Assembly: GCA_019638085.1 (NCBI GenBank)
Contig: JAHBUL010000001.1
Coordinates: 377,630-441,629 of the forward strand
Length of the DNA: 64,000 bases
Source: Flavobacteriales bacterium
GTDB taxonomy: Bacteria; Bacteroidota; Bacteroidia; Flavobacteriales_F; PHOS-HE28
Direction of reading: 5' to 3'
Shown: positions 46,560-54,978 of the stretch, piece after piece
Numbering within the stretch: the first letter of the stretch is position 1
How the letters are laid out: every line of letters starts with the position of its first letter
Notes under the pieces: model-generated
The model's input: the letters and a program-made list of their open reading frames with translations, nothing else
The model's database searches: none
What the model was told of the DNA's origin: nothing
Program-made: the position numbers and the translations under genes

Positions 46560-47413
46560 AGCTTGTCCAGCACGTAGGCCAGTTGCACCACTGGCAGATA
46601 GAGGAAGCTTGCGAACATCAATCGCCGGGCATCGGCCTTGTCCAAGGTCCGCATCAGGCGCAGTGCATGCAACAGCATCCAGAGGCCCAAGAGACCGGCG
46701 GTCAATCCAGCCCACGGGCCGGTAAGACCGAATACCCATGGCAACAGGCCGACGAGCAAGGCGAAAAAGGTATAGAGCACCACCAGGAAGGCGCTGTACC
46801 GATCGCGTCCTCCACGGGATGGGAGCAAGTGGTAGCCGGCCTTCGCGTAGTCATCGTGGAGCAGCCATGAAATGCTCCAGAAGTGGGGGAATTGCCACAT
46901 GAACTGCATGGCGAACAACAGTCCGGGGCCGAGGCCGAAGGAGCCGGTGGCCGCTACGTAGCCAAGCATGGGCGGAAAAGCGCCGGGGAAGGCGCCCACA
47001 AAGACGGCCCAAGAGCTCATCCGCTTCATGGGGGTATAGAGCGCCACGTACATGAACAAGGAGAGCAGCCCCAGAATGCCGGTGAGCGGTCCGAAGGTGT
47101 TCCAAAGCACGAAGGTGCCGATGGCTCCGGCAGCCAACGCGACCGTGATGGCCTCGGCCATGCTCATGGAACCCCGCACCAAGGGACGCTGGCTGGTACG
47201 GTCCATGCGGCCGTCCTGCTCAACTTCGATCACTTGGTTGAGGGCGTTGGAAGCACCGGTAACCAGCAATCCACCTATGGTGAGCAGCAGCGCATTCGCA
47301 ATGCTGAAAGCGCCTGCAGGTACGCCCATGCCATAGCCCAGCACGGCGCTTACCACTACCAACGACGCCAGCCGCAGCTTGAACAGCGCTGCAAGGTCCT
47401 TTACTTTCGACAC
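46556..47413 (-). CDS. ctaB: Protoheme IX farnesyltransferase (heme O synthase)
   Basis: UbiA-family polyprenyltransferase converting heme B to heme O for the oxidase. The prenyl-diphosphate site is NALNQVIEVEQDGRMDRT followed by QRPLVRG, and a second Asp-rich loop (SWLLHDDYAKAGYHLL) follows. About eight or nine transmembrane helices are present. The frame is open to 47530, but the first ~39 residues do not resemble the family and contain a TACTTTCG box (47461-47468). I therefore take the GTG at 47413 (VSKVKDLAALFKLR), giving 285 residues, near the usual length; the start remains uncertain. It is first in the oxidase-assembly operon. Confidence 0.9.
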   Translation of the reverse strand: MSKVKDLAALFKLRLASLVVVSAVLGYGMGVPAGAFSIANALLLTIGGLLVTGASNALNQVIEVEQDGRMDRTSQRPLVRGSMSMAEAITVALAAGAIGTFVLWNTFGPLTGILGLLSLFMYVALYTPMKRMSSWAVFVGAFPGAFPPMLGYVAATGSFGLGPGLLFAMQFMWQFPHFWSISWLLHDDYAKAGYHLLPSRGGRDRYSAFLVVLYTFFALLVGLLPWVFGLTGPWAGLTAGLLGLWMLLHALRLMRTLDKADARRLMFASFLYLPVVQLAYVLDKL

Positions 47414-47460
47414 GACCCCGGGCCGTGTGGCGTATGCTTCCCGCGTTTCCAAATCGGCGG

Positions 47461-47468
47461 CGAAAGTA
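47461..47468 (-). promoter_or_regulatory. ctaB: Promoter-like TACTTTCG element (ctaB operon)
   Basis: TACTTTCG-CCGCC on the minus strand, 47 nt before the GTG chosen for ctaB. Confidence 0.45.
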
Positions 47469-47536
47469 AGCCATGTACCCAATAGAATGGAACCGGACCT
47501 GCCCAAGGACCGCGAAAACGGAACATTCACTGCACA

Positions 47537-49126
47537 CTAGCGCACGGTCTGGAAGAGATGCCGTTGATGCAGGTTGGCCGAGAGGCCGAGCCGCAGGTAG
47601 TTCGATAGGCGATCGGGAAGAACCTCCGAGGTCTCAGAGCGGAACGTCCACGCACATTCCAACATCAGCCCACTGCGCGGTTCCAAGAGGCACCCCACTC
47701 TGATTTCATTCTGTATTACAGTGGCTTGCACGGGATCACCGATGATATAACCGAAATCCTTTTTGGTGCCGTCAGCTAACAAGGGGCGGTCACTGTCGGA
47801 GAGGAAGATGTTGTTGCCGTTATTGCGTTCCGGTCCGAAGGCAGTGTCCTGCCCCATGAGCGTCCAGCTGAAGATGTTGCTCACGAGCCATGGTCCCTTT
47901 CGCCATTCGCCTTGCACGAGGCCTTCCACAAAGCCACTTCCGTACGGATGGGCAAGCGGTTGGCCATGGTGGGCGTAGTTCTGTCGGCTGTCCGTGTGGG
48001 TGTACATGAAGGGCCGCACATAGTTCAATTCACCGCGCAACATCAGGCCCTTCACGCCAAAGGGATCATGGGATACCGCACCCAGTTGTGCACCCTGCTT
48101 GTTGCCGTACCAGCCATCCCCTTCACGTACATGGCTCAACAGGAATTCATCCAGGATCACTTGGGAATAAAGCTGTGTCCGTGCGCCCACCTTCACGTTC
48201 AGTGCAACTCCGAGCAAGGCATTATCCGGCGAACCCAGCCCGAATTCCACCGGCCGGTAGAAGATCACCGGATTCACATAGGAAATGTCGAATCCACGAG
48301 GGTATTTCGGGTCGTTGTCCTGCCACACGATCGCTTCGAACAAGCCCACATTCACCCGCTTGGAAATGTTCCAGCTGAGGTAGTGCATGCTGGTGAACTT
48401 CTTCGCGAACTGAGCGGGATCGCCATCGGCACCACGGATGTCGTCCATCAGCGTAAAAAGGTTCATGTACCTGATATGCCAAGCGGTGGTGGTGATCTTG
48501 AAGAATGGATAACTATACGCCTCATCACTGAGGAAGAGCGAACGATAGCCTTCGCCGATGGCATTGCGGCCCTTGCCTAGGGTTAAGTGAAAATACTCCC
48601 CCGCCTTGTAGTCGGCATAGGCGTTCCAGTCGTAGTGCGTAATGCCATCGCCGCCGCGATGTGCATAACCTTCCCCCGGCGTTACCTCTTGCACATAGGC
48701 CCACCGGTCCAAGTAGTTGGGTAGTGTTTCCGTCCAAGCCTGCGCATTCACGCCAAGCGTCCAGCGTGGGTGGGCGTTCCACTCCAGCCAGCCTCCGGCC
48801 CCCAAGCGGTATTTGAGCACTTCACGCTCTCCGGATGAAGCACCGGCCAGGGCATCCAACAGCGGACCACCGTGCCATCGGTTGGTCGGATCGGTCATGC
48901 GCTCCAGCCAAGGCTTCCACTCCGGGGCCAATGCCGTGTCAGCGCCCGGCAATGCTTGTAGGTCCTCGCGCAAGTAGGGACGGATCGCACTGTGTGCGGC
49001 CACCTTGGAACCATGCATCAGCGCGGTATAGGGCGCATCCACAGTGCGGCTCAGCGGCAGGAACCCTTGTTGGGCGTATCCGGATGTGGACGCCAGCAGC
49101 GCCAGCAGGCACAAGCCCTTGGTCAT
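47537..49126 (-). CDS. Wzi/RemB-like outer-membrane beta-barrel (copy 1)
   Basis: A 529-residue protein with signal peptide (LCLLALLASTSGYAQ). The rest is a series of amphipathic beta strands with HLTLGKGRNAIGEGYRSLFLSD, HIRYMNLFTLMDD, FDISYVNPVIFYRPVEFG and a strand-like end. The GKGRNxIGxGYRS motif is shared with the protein at 50257. Such barrels are annotated as capsule-assembly Wzi-like or as gliding protein RemB in Bacteroidota; the first would bind surface polysaccharide. It overlaps the upstream sugar-phosphate transferase gene by 4 nt, which favours a polysaccharide role. Confidence 0.72.
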   Translation of the reverse strand: MTKGLCLLALLASTSGYAQQGFLPLSRTVDAPYTALMHGSKVAAHSAIRPYLREDLQALPGADTALAPEWKPWLERMTDPTNRWHGGPLLDALAGASSGEREVLKYRLGAGGWLEWNAHPRWTLGVNAQAWTETLPNYLDRWAYVQEVTPGEGYAHRGGDGITHYDWNAYADYKAGEYFHLTLGKGRNAIGEGYRSLFLSDEAYSYPFFKITTTAWHIRYMNLFTLMDDIRGADGDPAQFAKKFTSMHYLSWNISKRVNVGLFEAIVWQDNDPKYPRGFDISYVNPVIFYRPVEFGLGSPDNALLGVALNVKVGARTQLYSQVILDEFLLSHVREGDGWYGNKQGAQLGAVSHDPFGVKGLMLRGELNYVRPFMYTHTDSRQNYAHHGQPLAHPYGSGFVEGLVQGEWRKGPWLVSNIFSWTLMGQDTAFGPERNNGNNIFLSDSDRPLLADGTKKDFGYIIGDPVQATVIQNEIRVGCLLEPRSGLMLECAWTFRSETSEVLPDRLSNYLRLGLSANLHQRHLFQTVR

Positions 49127-50241
49127 TCCTTCAAGCGTTTGCGGAACGCGAAGGGCACCATGGCCAGGCCGAAGGCGGCGACACCCAACATCAGCAATCC
49201 CTTGTTGGGCAATACATCACGCGTGATGAGGCTCAACAAGATGATGATGATGGCGTATGCATACAATACGAGCACCGTGCCGCGGTGTCCCAAACCCAAG
49301 GCCAGTAACCGGTGATGGATGTGGTTCTTGTCAGCTTGGAAAGGTGAGGTACCGCGCGCCATCCGTACAACGAATACGCGGAAGGTGTCCACCAAGGGAT
49401 AGGCGATCACGGACATGGCGAAGAGGGGAGTGGGCACCGTGCGTAGCCAATCGGGCAGTCGCGAAACATCGTGATCCACCACGCGCATGGCCAGCACGCT
49501 GAGGATGGCGCCGATGATCAAGGACCCACTATCCCCCATGAAAATACGTGCGGGGTGGGCATTGAAGATGAGGAAGCCCACCAGTGCCCCGGCCAAGGTG
49601 AAGGCGAGAAGTGCCAGGGCTACATCCCCTGCCCAATAGAGCCAGATGCCATAGGCCATGGCGCTGATCAAGCCGATACCCCCGGCCAATCCGTCCACCC
49701 CGTCGATCAGGTTGAAGGCATTCACCAGCACGATGTAGGTGAAGAAGGAGAAGGCGATGCTCGCCTCGTGTGAAAGCTCATAGAGCCCGAGGATGCCATG
49801 CATATCCCGAATGCGGATATCACCCATGATCACCAGGATGTACGCCACCACGAAATGGCCTACCAATTTCTTCACCGGGGAAAAACCGATGATATCATCC
49901 TTCACGCCGATGAAGAACAGCAGGACCATGGCCGCGATCACGATCTTGAAATCCGCGTAGGCCGTGCCCATTTCAATGTAGAGCAATTTGAAATCGGACA
50001 GGCTGCCTTCCATGCCCGCTTGGGCATGTGGGAACCAAAGGCTGTAGCTGAAGATGATGGCAGCAAAAATGATGATGCCTCCGATCGTGGGTACGCTGCG
50101 GCTGTGGAGCTTGCGGCCTTCGGTCGGCTCATCCACCAAATGCTTCATCCGCGCCACCTTGATCAGGCTCGGCATGGTGAAGAGCACCACGAAGAACGCG
50201 GTGAGGAATCCCATCAATAATATGTAGCCGTGCTCTTTCAC
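49123..50241 (-). CDS. Polyprenyl-phosphate N-acetylhexosamine-1-phosphate transferase (WecA/MraY family)
   Basis: A 372-residue integral membrane enzyme starting with GTG. About ten or eleven helices are present. Family motifs: VDEPTEGRKLHSRSVPTIGG, GVKDDIIGFSPVKK with the Asp-Asp pair, NAFNLIDGVDGLAGG, ARIFMGDSGSL and the cytoplasmic HIHHRLLALG (HxHH of WecA-like members). It transfers sugar-1-phosphate from UDP-GlcNAc or a related donor onto undecaprenyl phosphate, starting O-antigen or capsule lipid-linked glycan synthesis. It lies between two Wzi-like barrels on the same strand. Confidence 0.92.
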   Translation of the reverse strand: MKEHGYILLMGFLTAFFVVLFTMPSLIKVARMKHLVDEPTEGRKLHSRSVPTIGGIIIFAAIIFSYSLWFPHAQAGMEGSLSDFKLLYIEMGTAYADFKIVIAAMVLLFFIGVKDDIIGFSPVKKLVGHFVVAYILVIMGDIRIRDMHGILGLYELSHEASIAFSFFTYIVLVNAFNLIDGVDGLAGGIGLISAMAYGIWLYWAGDVALALLAFTLAGALVGFLIFNAHPARIFMGDSGSLIIGAILSVLAMRVVDHDVSRLPDWLRTVPTPLFAMSVIAYPLVDTFRVFVVRMARGTSPFQADKNHIHHRLLALGLGHRGTVLVLYAYAIIIILLSLITRDVLPNKGLLMLGVAAFGLAMVPFAFRKRLKE

Positions 50242-50256
50242 TGTAATTCTGCTTTG

Positions 50257-51837
50257 TCAAATATCGTAGTAGCGATTGAACAAGCCTGTATGCCAGGCGA
50301 TATACAGGTAGCCACTGTCGCGGCCAATGGTCCCCGGGTTCACATCACGCATGGTATAGCCCAAGGTGAACTGCATATTGGTCATTTGGTTCATCCGCCA
50401 CGAAGCGTTCAAACCGGCAAAGAGACGTTGCCGTTCCTTTCCGGTCACAGCGGTCGGCTGGCTGGGTCCGAAGATGTCGCCCCCGGGCACTTCGGCCATG
50501 CCAAACCCATACGGATGGTGGACCAGGCTGAGCTCACCTTGGAACCAGAATTGTTGCTTGATGCCATAATCGGCCCGCACCACCAACTCGGTGTAGCCCG
50601 TGCCGATCGGCGAGGCCAAGGGTTGGTTGTTGTGGGTCCAGCTCATGCGTGCATTAGGCTTGGTGTAGGCGAAAGGGGTGGCCTGGTTGAACTCCGCCAG
50701 CAGGTGCAGGTCGCGCCGGATAAGGTCGAACCACTGCACGCCGATCTGCCATGCGTACCGGCTTTGGTCGGGATCGGTGAGCGCGAACTGCCCGTATACG
50801 AAAGCCTTGTCGGTCACTTTGTACTTCGCATCCAGCCCCAGTAGCTGGGTGTTCTCGCCATCGAATCCGTTCACCACCGTGTTCAGGCCGATCACCGGGT
50901 TCAATTGCATGCCATTGAAAGGGAGCACACCATCCGGGCCGATGTTCTTCCACATCGTGCCCTCGAAAAGCCCCAACTGCAATGGTCCGAGGTTGGCGCT
51001 CAGGTGCAGGAAGGAGGCACGCTTCCAGTAGAATAGGGATTCACCGGCCTCGCCGGTGGGCAGCCGGTTCTCTTCGCCCACCAGTTGCAGCTTCGCGAAG
51101 ATGGCTGAGTACTGGAACCGTTTGTTATTCGTGAGGGCACTGAACTTCACGTAAGGATAGGGCGAGGCATTGTCGCTGAGCAGTACCGAACGATAGCCGT
51201 TGCCCACAAAGTGCCGCCCTTGGCCGAGCTGTGCGTTGAGCCAAGGACGGGGAGACCAGCTCACGTTGCCCGATGCCCATGCAAAGTCAAGGCCCCGCTG
51301 GTTGAAGGTCTTAATGCGGCCTTGGCCGGGTACCACACCATAGACCTGCGAGTAATGGAACAGATATCCGGGCAATATCGCTTGGTTCTCATAAAAGGAA
51401 CTCTGGAACGAAACCGTGGGCCCCAGGTCCGCAGCGAGGTGGAAGCCGCGTCCATTGTGTTGCATCCAATTGTTATCCGACCAACCGCTACCTTCACGAT
51501 AGTCATGTCCTACTTCGAATTGGAAGGCAGGGTCGACGGTCAGTTTGAAGCCGCCATCCACCACTTTTATCAGATGCTCCTTGAACAGCTTTTCGGTGAT
51601 CCAGTAGTACTGGGGCGTGCTGTCGGGGCGAAAGCCCATCACATTCGTGAGGTCCGCACGGCTCTGGATGATGGGCCGCAGACCGGTGTGCATCGTGCTG
51701 CTCTTCGCTGCACCATTGCGATCGAGGTCGTAATAGATGTCCCGGTTCAGCGGAATGTCATTCTGCTGCGCGAAAACCAGATGGCCGAGCAGGAGTGCTC
51801 CCAGAGCAGTGAGTATGCGGTGGCAATGAATGGGCAT
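50257..51837 (-). CDS. Wzi/RemB-like outer-membrane beta-barrel (copy 2)
   Basis: A 526-residue homologue of the barrel at 47537. Signal peptide ILTALGALLLGHLVFAQ. Shared segments are LNAQLGQGRHFVGNGYRSVLLSD, FSYSQVYG-like aromatic strands, LQLGLFEGTMWKN, LNPVIGLNTVV and a C-terminal strand region with WHTGLFNRYYDI. The longer frame to 51921 lacks a signal peptide and covers the TACCTTCG box at 51856-51863, so 51837 is chosen. Likely a surface polysaccharide-binding or gliding-associated barrel (RemB-like). It is followed, 15 nt later, by the transferase gene. Confidence 0.72.
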   Translation of the reverse strand: MPIHCHRILTALGALLLGHLVFAQQNDIPLNRDIYYDLDRNGAAKSSTMHTGLRPIIQSRADLTNVMGFRPDSTPQYYWITEKLFKEHLIKVVDGGFKLTVDPAFQFEVGHDYREGSGWSDNNWMQHNGRGFHLAADLGPTVSFQSSFYENQAILPGYLFHYSQVYGVVPGQGRIKTFNQRGLDFAWASGNVSWSPRPWLNAQLGQGRHFVGNGYRSVLLSDNASPYPYVKFSALTNNKRFQYSAIFAKLQLVGEENRLPTGEAGESLFYWKRASFLHLSANLGPLQLGLFEGTMWKNIGPDGVLPFNGMQLNPVIGLNTVVNGFDGENTQLLGLDAKYKVTDKAFVYGQFALTDPDQSRYAWQIGVQWFDLIRRDLHLLAEFNQATPFAYTKPNARMSWTHNNQPLASPIGTGYTELVVRADYGIKQQFWFQGELSLVHHPYGFGMAEVPGGDIFGPSQPTAVTGKERQRLFAGLNASWRMNQMTNMQFTLGYTMRDVNPGTIGRDSGYLYIAWHTGLFNRYYDI

Positions 51838-51855
51838 CCCTTTTCGGACCGGGGC

Positions 51856-51863
51856 CGAAGGTA
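51856..51863 (-). promoter_or_regulatory. Promoter-like TACCTTCG element (Wzi-like operon)
   Basis: TACCTTCG followed by GCCCC on the minus strand, 18 nt before the ATG at 51837. Confidence 0.5.
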
Positions 51864-51886
51864 GCCGAAGGGATGCGTGTGGATGC

Positions 51887-52777
51887 CTACTTCGACACCT
51901 GCTTTTGATAGAAGAAGCCAAGAAGCACTTCTTGGCTAAAACCCACTTTATAGCTCAAGAGCGGGTCATAGCCCACATGGGTGTCCAGCCGCAGTTCTAC
52001 ATATTTCCACAACTTGATGGCCAAGCGGTTCACCACTTCAAAGCTGATATGATCCCGGTCGAAGGCATTGTAGAAGGCGCGCGAACTATTGATCCACTCA
52101 AGACGGTCATTCAATGGATGGTTGATGCTGGCCACCACCGAGGCGCCGTACTCCATGTCAAGCACCATGTTCGGCGCGGAGATCGTGTGTTCCGCTGTCG
52201 TATCCTGTAGTGCATAACGTGGCGTCGCGATGACTTTGGCCGTGGCAAAACCGAATTGGACGGAGGACATTGGCCACGGACACCATGTGGCCCCGTAGTT
52301 CAATTCAAGTGTGCCCGGCACCAGCGGACCTCCATACCGCACCTGCCGCATGCTTTCCGTTCCGGGATCGTATGCCAATTCCTCATTGGGCAGGAATTGG
52401 GTACTGAACACCACGGAATAGGAATGCGTCCACTTTTTCGCGGAACGGCTCCAAAGCATGCTCAACAGAAAACGGTCCGTGCCCTTCACCCATGTGCTAT
52501 CCACGAACTTCAGGTAGCTCAGATCGGCCAGCACTTGGTGCTGATACCTTCGGTCTGTGTGAACGCCCACATCTTGCAAGAAGAAGCTTCCACTGAGCGC
52601 ATAGTTCTGAAAATCCGCCGTCTGCCAATTTCTGCTGGTGGAGTAGCTGGCGGAAAGCGAGGATTTCAGATTGATGGTGCGGAAGGTGGTGGATAGGGCC
52701 GTCGTAGTGTCCTTTGTCATTTGGGCGGAACACGCCAACTGCCCGATCATTCCGATCACGACCCCGGCATGACGCAT
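51887..52777 (-). CDS. Predicted outer-membrane barrel protein, DUF3078-like
   Basis: A 296-residue protein from MRHAGVVIGMIGQLACSAQ, a plausible signal peptide; a longer frame goes to 52855. The body is a regular succession of short amphipathic strands: INLKSSLSASYSTSRNW, FQNYALSGSFFLQD, HQVLADLSYLKF, HSYSVVFSTQFLPNEE, DMEYGASVVASINHPL and YVELRLDTHVGYDPL, ending aromatic. This resembles the DUF3078 barrel family of Bacteroidota, but the match is weak and only by eye. Function unknown. It precedes the Wzi-like barrel by 49 nt, with a promoter box between. Confidence 0.6.
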   Translation of the reverse strand: MRHAGVVIGMIGQLACSAQMTKDTTTALSTTFRTINLKSSLSASYSTSRNWQTADFQNYALSGSFFLQDVGVHTDRRYQHQVLADLSYLKFVDSTWVKGTDRFLLSMLWSRSAKKWTHSYSVVFSTQFLPNEELAYDPGTESMRQVRYGGPLVPGTLELNYGATWCPWPMSSVQFGFATAKVIATPRYALQDTTAEHTISAPNMVLDMEYGASVVASINHPLNDRLEWINSSRAFYNAFDRDHISFEVVNRLAIKLWKYVELRLDTHVGYDPLLSYKVGFSQEVLLGFFYQKQVSK

Positions 52778-52870
52778 GGCGCTGGCCGAACCATGCCTGT
52801 GGGAACTCTCGTTAAATCCTGAATGTCGGCTATTCCCTTTTGACATGAGCACCATTCCGGTGTGATCATG

Positions 52871-53599
52871 CTATCTCAAGGAAAAATTCCAGTGGTACAA
52901 TCGGTCACCTTTGGGTCCCACACCAACAAATGAAGAGTCGGAAATGAACCCCAAGCTGCCATAAGTGACCTCCTTTGCTATTGAGGCTGTTGCCAGGAGC
53001 CGTCTTCGATGGAGGTCGATAAGGGAAAGATGGTTCTCATCATCGGAATAATACTGGATCAGCACCCTGCCGTCCGGCAGCACACGCAGGTCGTTCAACC
53101 AGTAATGGGGGCCAGGATTTTTGAGGACCTCTTCGCCTCTGAGCTGGCATATCGCCTTGGACAGGTCGTACGTGGTTCCTGCCAGCATCCCGTAGAAAAA
53201 TGGCGCAGCTGCGGTGGCATAAATCCCGTTCCTCGAATAGCCCCACGAATTCAGATAACCTTCTCCCACGGGCTGGTAAGAATTGGGGAGTTGCGGAGTG
53301 CTTAAAAAATTGTTCAGTACGAACTCTTGCCTTTCATTCAGCCTAAATATACAGAATAGTGGATTGTCCTTGCCGAATCCTGAACCCTCCAGCTTCACCA
53401 CTAAACTATCCCCTGTGATTAACAGCTCATCCAGATTCGCGGAATATGGCAAAGGGCGAAAATCTGACTGCTGAATGTACTGAACCCTTCCATCGTCATG
53501 GACCAGCGATAACCCTACCGTCAAATTGACGGATGAGTCAGGCTCTATATTCTTGATGAAGTATGAACACACCAAGGCCACCGGATGTCCATTGACCAT
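52871..53599 (-). pseudogene. C-terminal part of frameshifted secreted protein, unknown function
   Basis: A 242-codon open frame beginning MVNGHPVALVCSYF. It has no signal peptide and its upstream frame continues as ILRYIS before the ATG, which matches a continuation of the gene at 53545-54030. Beta-rich segments (VTYGSLGFISDSSFVGVG, NDLRVLPDGRVLIQYYSDDENHLSLIDLHRR) suggest a propeller-like protein. Restoring one base near 53600-53610 would join both parts into a single protein of about 388 residues. The sequence is AT-richer than its neighbours. It could also be an independent gene with 55-nt overlap, which I think less likely. Confidence 0.6.
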
Positions 53600-54030
53600 T
53601 GAAATATAGCGAAGTATTGGATGCCGGAACTGTTCATATCGGGTACTTGCATATAACGCAGGTCCAAGTCCGGATCTGCATACCCGCGATTGAGCAATAT
53701 GTTCCGTACCGTATCTCCAACGGTCGCATATCTCAATGGTACCGTGTCCTTTTGAAGGTCCTTCGTGTTAAGGACAACCTGGCTAGGAAACCCATTGTTA
53801 AGATAGTAAAACAGCGCCCCCAATAAACATTTGTGTACAATGGGGTCTGGATGAAAAGTCATGGATGTTATGGCGCTGTCCGGCTCAGAAATGACAATAT
53901 TCATTTTTGACGCAGGTTCAGTAAATTTTCGATGATTTTTAGATTGAGTTTGACCGTGTAAATGAATAAGGCTTAATGCACCGAATACGATAAGTGCAGC
54001 AGGTGCTAGAAAATTAAGACGCTGGGGCAT
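53545..54030 (-). pseudogene. N-terminal part of frameshifted secreted protein, unknown function
   Basis: A 161-codon frame starting MPQRLNFLAPAALIVFGALSLIHLHGQ, a signal peptide. The mature part (FHPDPIVHKCLLGALFYYLNNG, YATVGDTVRNILLNRGYADPD) matches no family I know. After DMNSSGIQ the frame degenerates into a Trp/Arg-rich tail (FQWSMDIRWPWCVHTSS), while the next frame reads ILRYISMVNGHPVALV. Adding one C to the CC at about 53607-53608 would give GIPILRYISMVNG, a natural join. A longer upstream frame to 54075 is less likely. Confidence 0.6.
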
Positions 54031-54086
54031 AATTCTATCTATTGGGGGCATGGGGGTGCCGTGGGGCACCCCCATGCCAAGTCCCT

Positions 54087-54419
54087 TTACTTCAACGGTT
54101 TCATGTTCATGAACATCAAGGTCTGGACGCGGCCATCATCGCCCCCTGAATAAGCATCATCGAAGGAGAACTTTGTCTTATCAGCAGGAAACTCAACTGT
54201 GCCAGAGTTGTGTCCAGGTGCCTTACCCAGTGCTGAATTCGTTATTATGATGCAGCATTCCGAATTGGGGTTGTCTTGGCATGAAACTATCTTGACGCCG
54301 ACAGGGCCATTGCTTTCACCAGTCTTAGTTCCTGTAACATGAGTGACAGTCCCCATCACGGGCAAGGCGCACATGCCTGTTAAACCTGCCGTTACCAAGA
54401 GAGCCATCAACTTGCGCAT
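54087..54419 (-). CDS. Small secreted protein, unknown function
   Basis: A 110-residue protein with signal peptide (LMALLVTAGLTGMCALPVMG). The mature part has three Cys (IVSCQDNPNSECCIIITN) and ends with DDGRVQTLMFMNMKPLK. No family recognised; small Cys-containing secreted peptides next to propeller-like proteins occur in Bacteroidota, but I cannot place it in a named group. The frame extends to 54476, but the signal peptide and a hairpin at 54440-54457 favour the start at 54419. It is divergent from the XRE regulator across a 135-nt region with operator-like repeats. Confidence 0.6.
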   Translation of the reverse strand: MRKLMALLVTAGLTGMCALPVMGTVTHVTGTKTGESNGPVGVKIVSCQDNPNSECCIIITNSALGKAPGHNSGTVEFPADKTKFSFDDAYSGGDDGRVQTLMFMNMKPLK

Positions 54420-54439
54420 TGTGTTTGGGTGTTTTGTTG

Positions 54440-54457
54440 CCGCCCAATATCGGGCGG
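54440..54457. promoter_or_regulatory. Small hairpin in the leader of the secreted-protein gene
   Basis: CCGCCC-AATATC-GGGCGG, a 6-bp GC stem located 20 nt upstream of the minus-strand ATG at 54419. It could mask or expose the start region, or be part of the operator area. Confidence 0.35.
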
Positions 54458-54502
54458 TGATGCAAGGTGTTTGCAAGCTGGTTCAAAACCCCTTTCCGGG
54501 AA

Positions 54503-54530
54503 CCGGATAGATCATCCGTTCGCCGGATAG
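54503..54530. promoter_or_regulatory. Operator-like site: CCGGATAG direct repeats with CGGAT/ATCCG palindrome
   Basis: CCGGATAG occurs at 54503-54510 and 54523-54530, 20 bp apart (about two helical turns). CGGAT (54504-54508) and ATCCG (54514-54518) form an inverted repeat with a 5-bp gap. The second CCGGATAG overlaps the -7 box TAGTTTTG. The arrangement suggests binding by the adjacent XRE regulator and autorepression. Confidence 0.55.
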
Positions 54531-54535
54531 TTTTG
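54528..54535 (+). promoter_or_regulatory. Promoter -7 element TAGTTTTG (XRE regulator)
   Basis: Perfect TAnnTTTG, 19 nt before the XRE ATG at 54555, and overlapping the operator-like repeat. Confidence 0.6.
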
Positions 54536-54554
54536 ACCGGACCAATGTAATCCA

Positions 54555-54949
54555 ATGGACATCGATGTGTTAATCGGCAGAAAGCTCAGGCAGCTGCGTG
54601 AGCATAACAACCTGACGCAAGAGGCCTTGGGCATCGAACTTGGTGTTCAGGCGCACACCATTAGCCGCTATGAGCATGGCGAATTGCACATGAAGCCGGA
54701 GTGCTGACCAAGGCGGCGGAGGTCCTACATGTCCCCGTGAGTGTCTTCTTCAGCCCGGGGCCGCTCACGTTCAACATCCACGGTAGCCATTCTGCCAATG
54801 GATATGTGGAGCAGCACAACACGGATACCGGTATGCAGGAAAAGCTTTTGGCGCACATTGAGGACCGCTCCAAGCAGTTGGAGGCGTTGTTTGCCAAGTC
54901 CTTGGTCTTGTTCGAGATGTTCACCAAGAACGGGAGCGACCAAACATAG
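54555..54949 (+). pseudogene. XRE-family HTH regulator, frameshifted
   Basis: The first 50 codons (54555-54707) encode a helix-turn-helix: IGRKLRQLREHNNLTQ, EALGIELGVQAHTISRYEHG. The frame then stops at TGA 54705-54707. A second frame from 54701 continues with LTKAAEVLHVPVSVFF, exactly what follows in XRE proteins, and a C-terminal helical part (EKLLAHIEDRSKQLEALFAKS). One missing G in the GAGTGCTGACC stretch (54699-54709) explains the break. The full product would be ~131 residues, HTH plus a coiled-coil-like dimerisation tail. It has its own promoter and operator-like repeats. Confidence 0.75.
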
Positions 54950-54978
54950 TCCTATAGATGGTACTATAAAGCTGCTCC

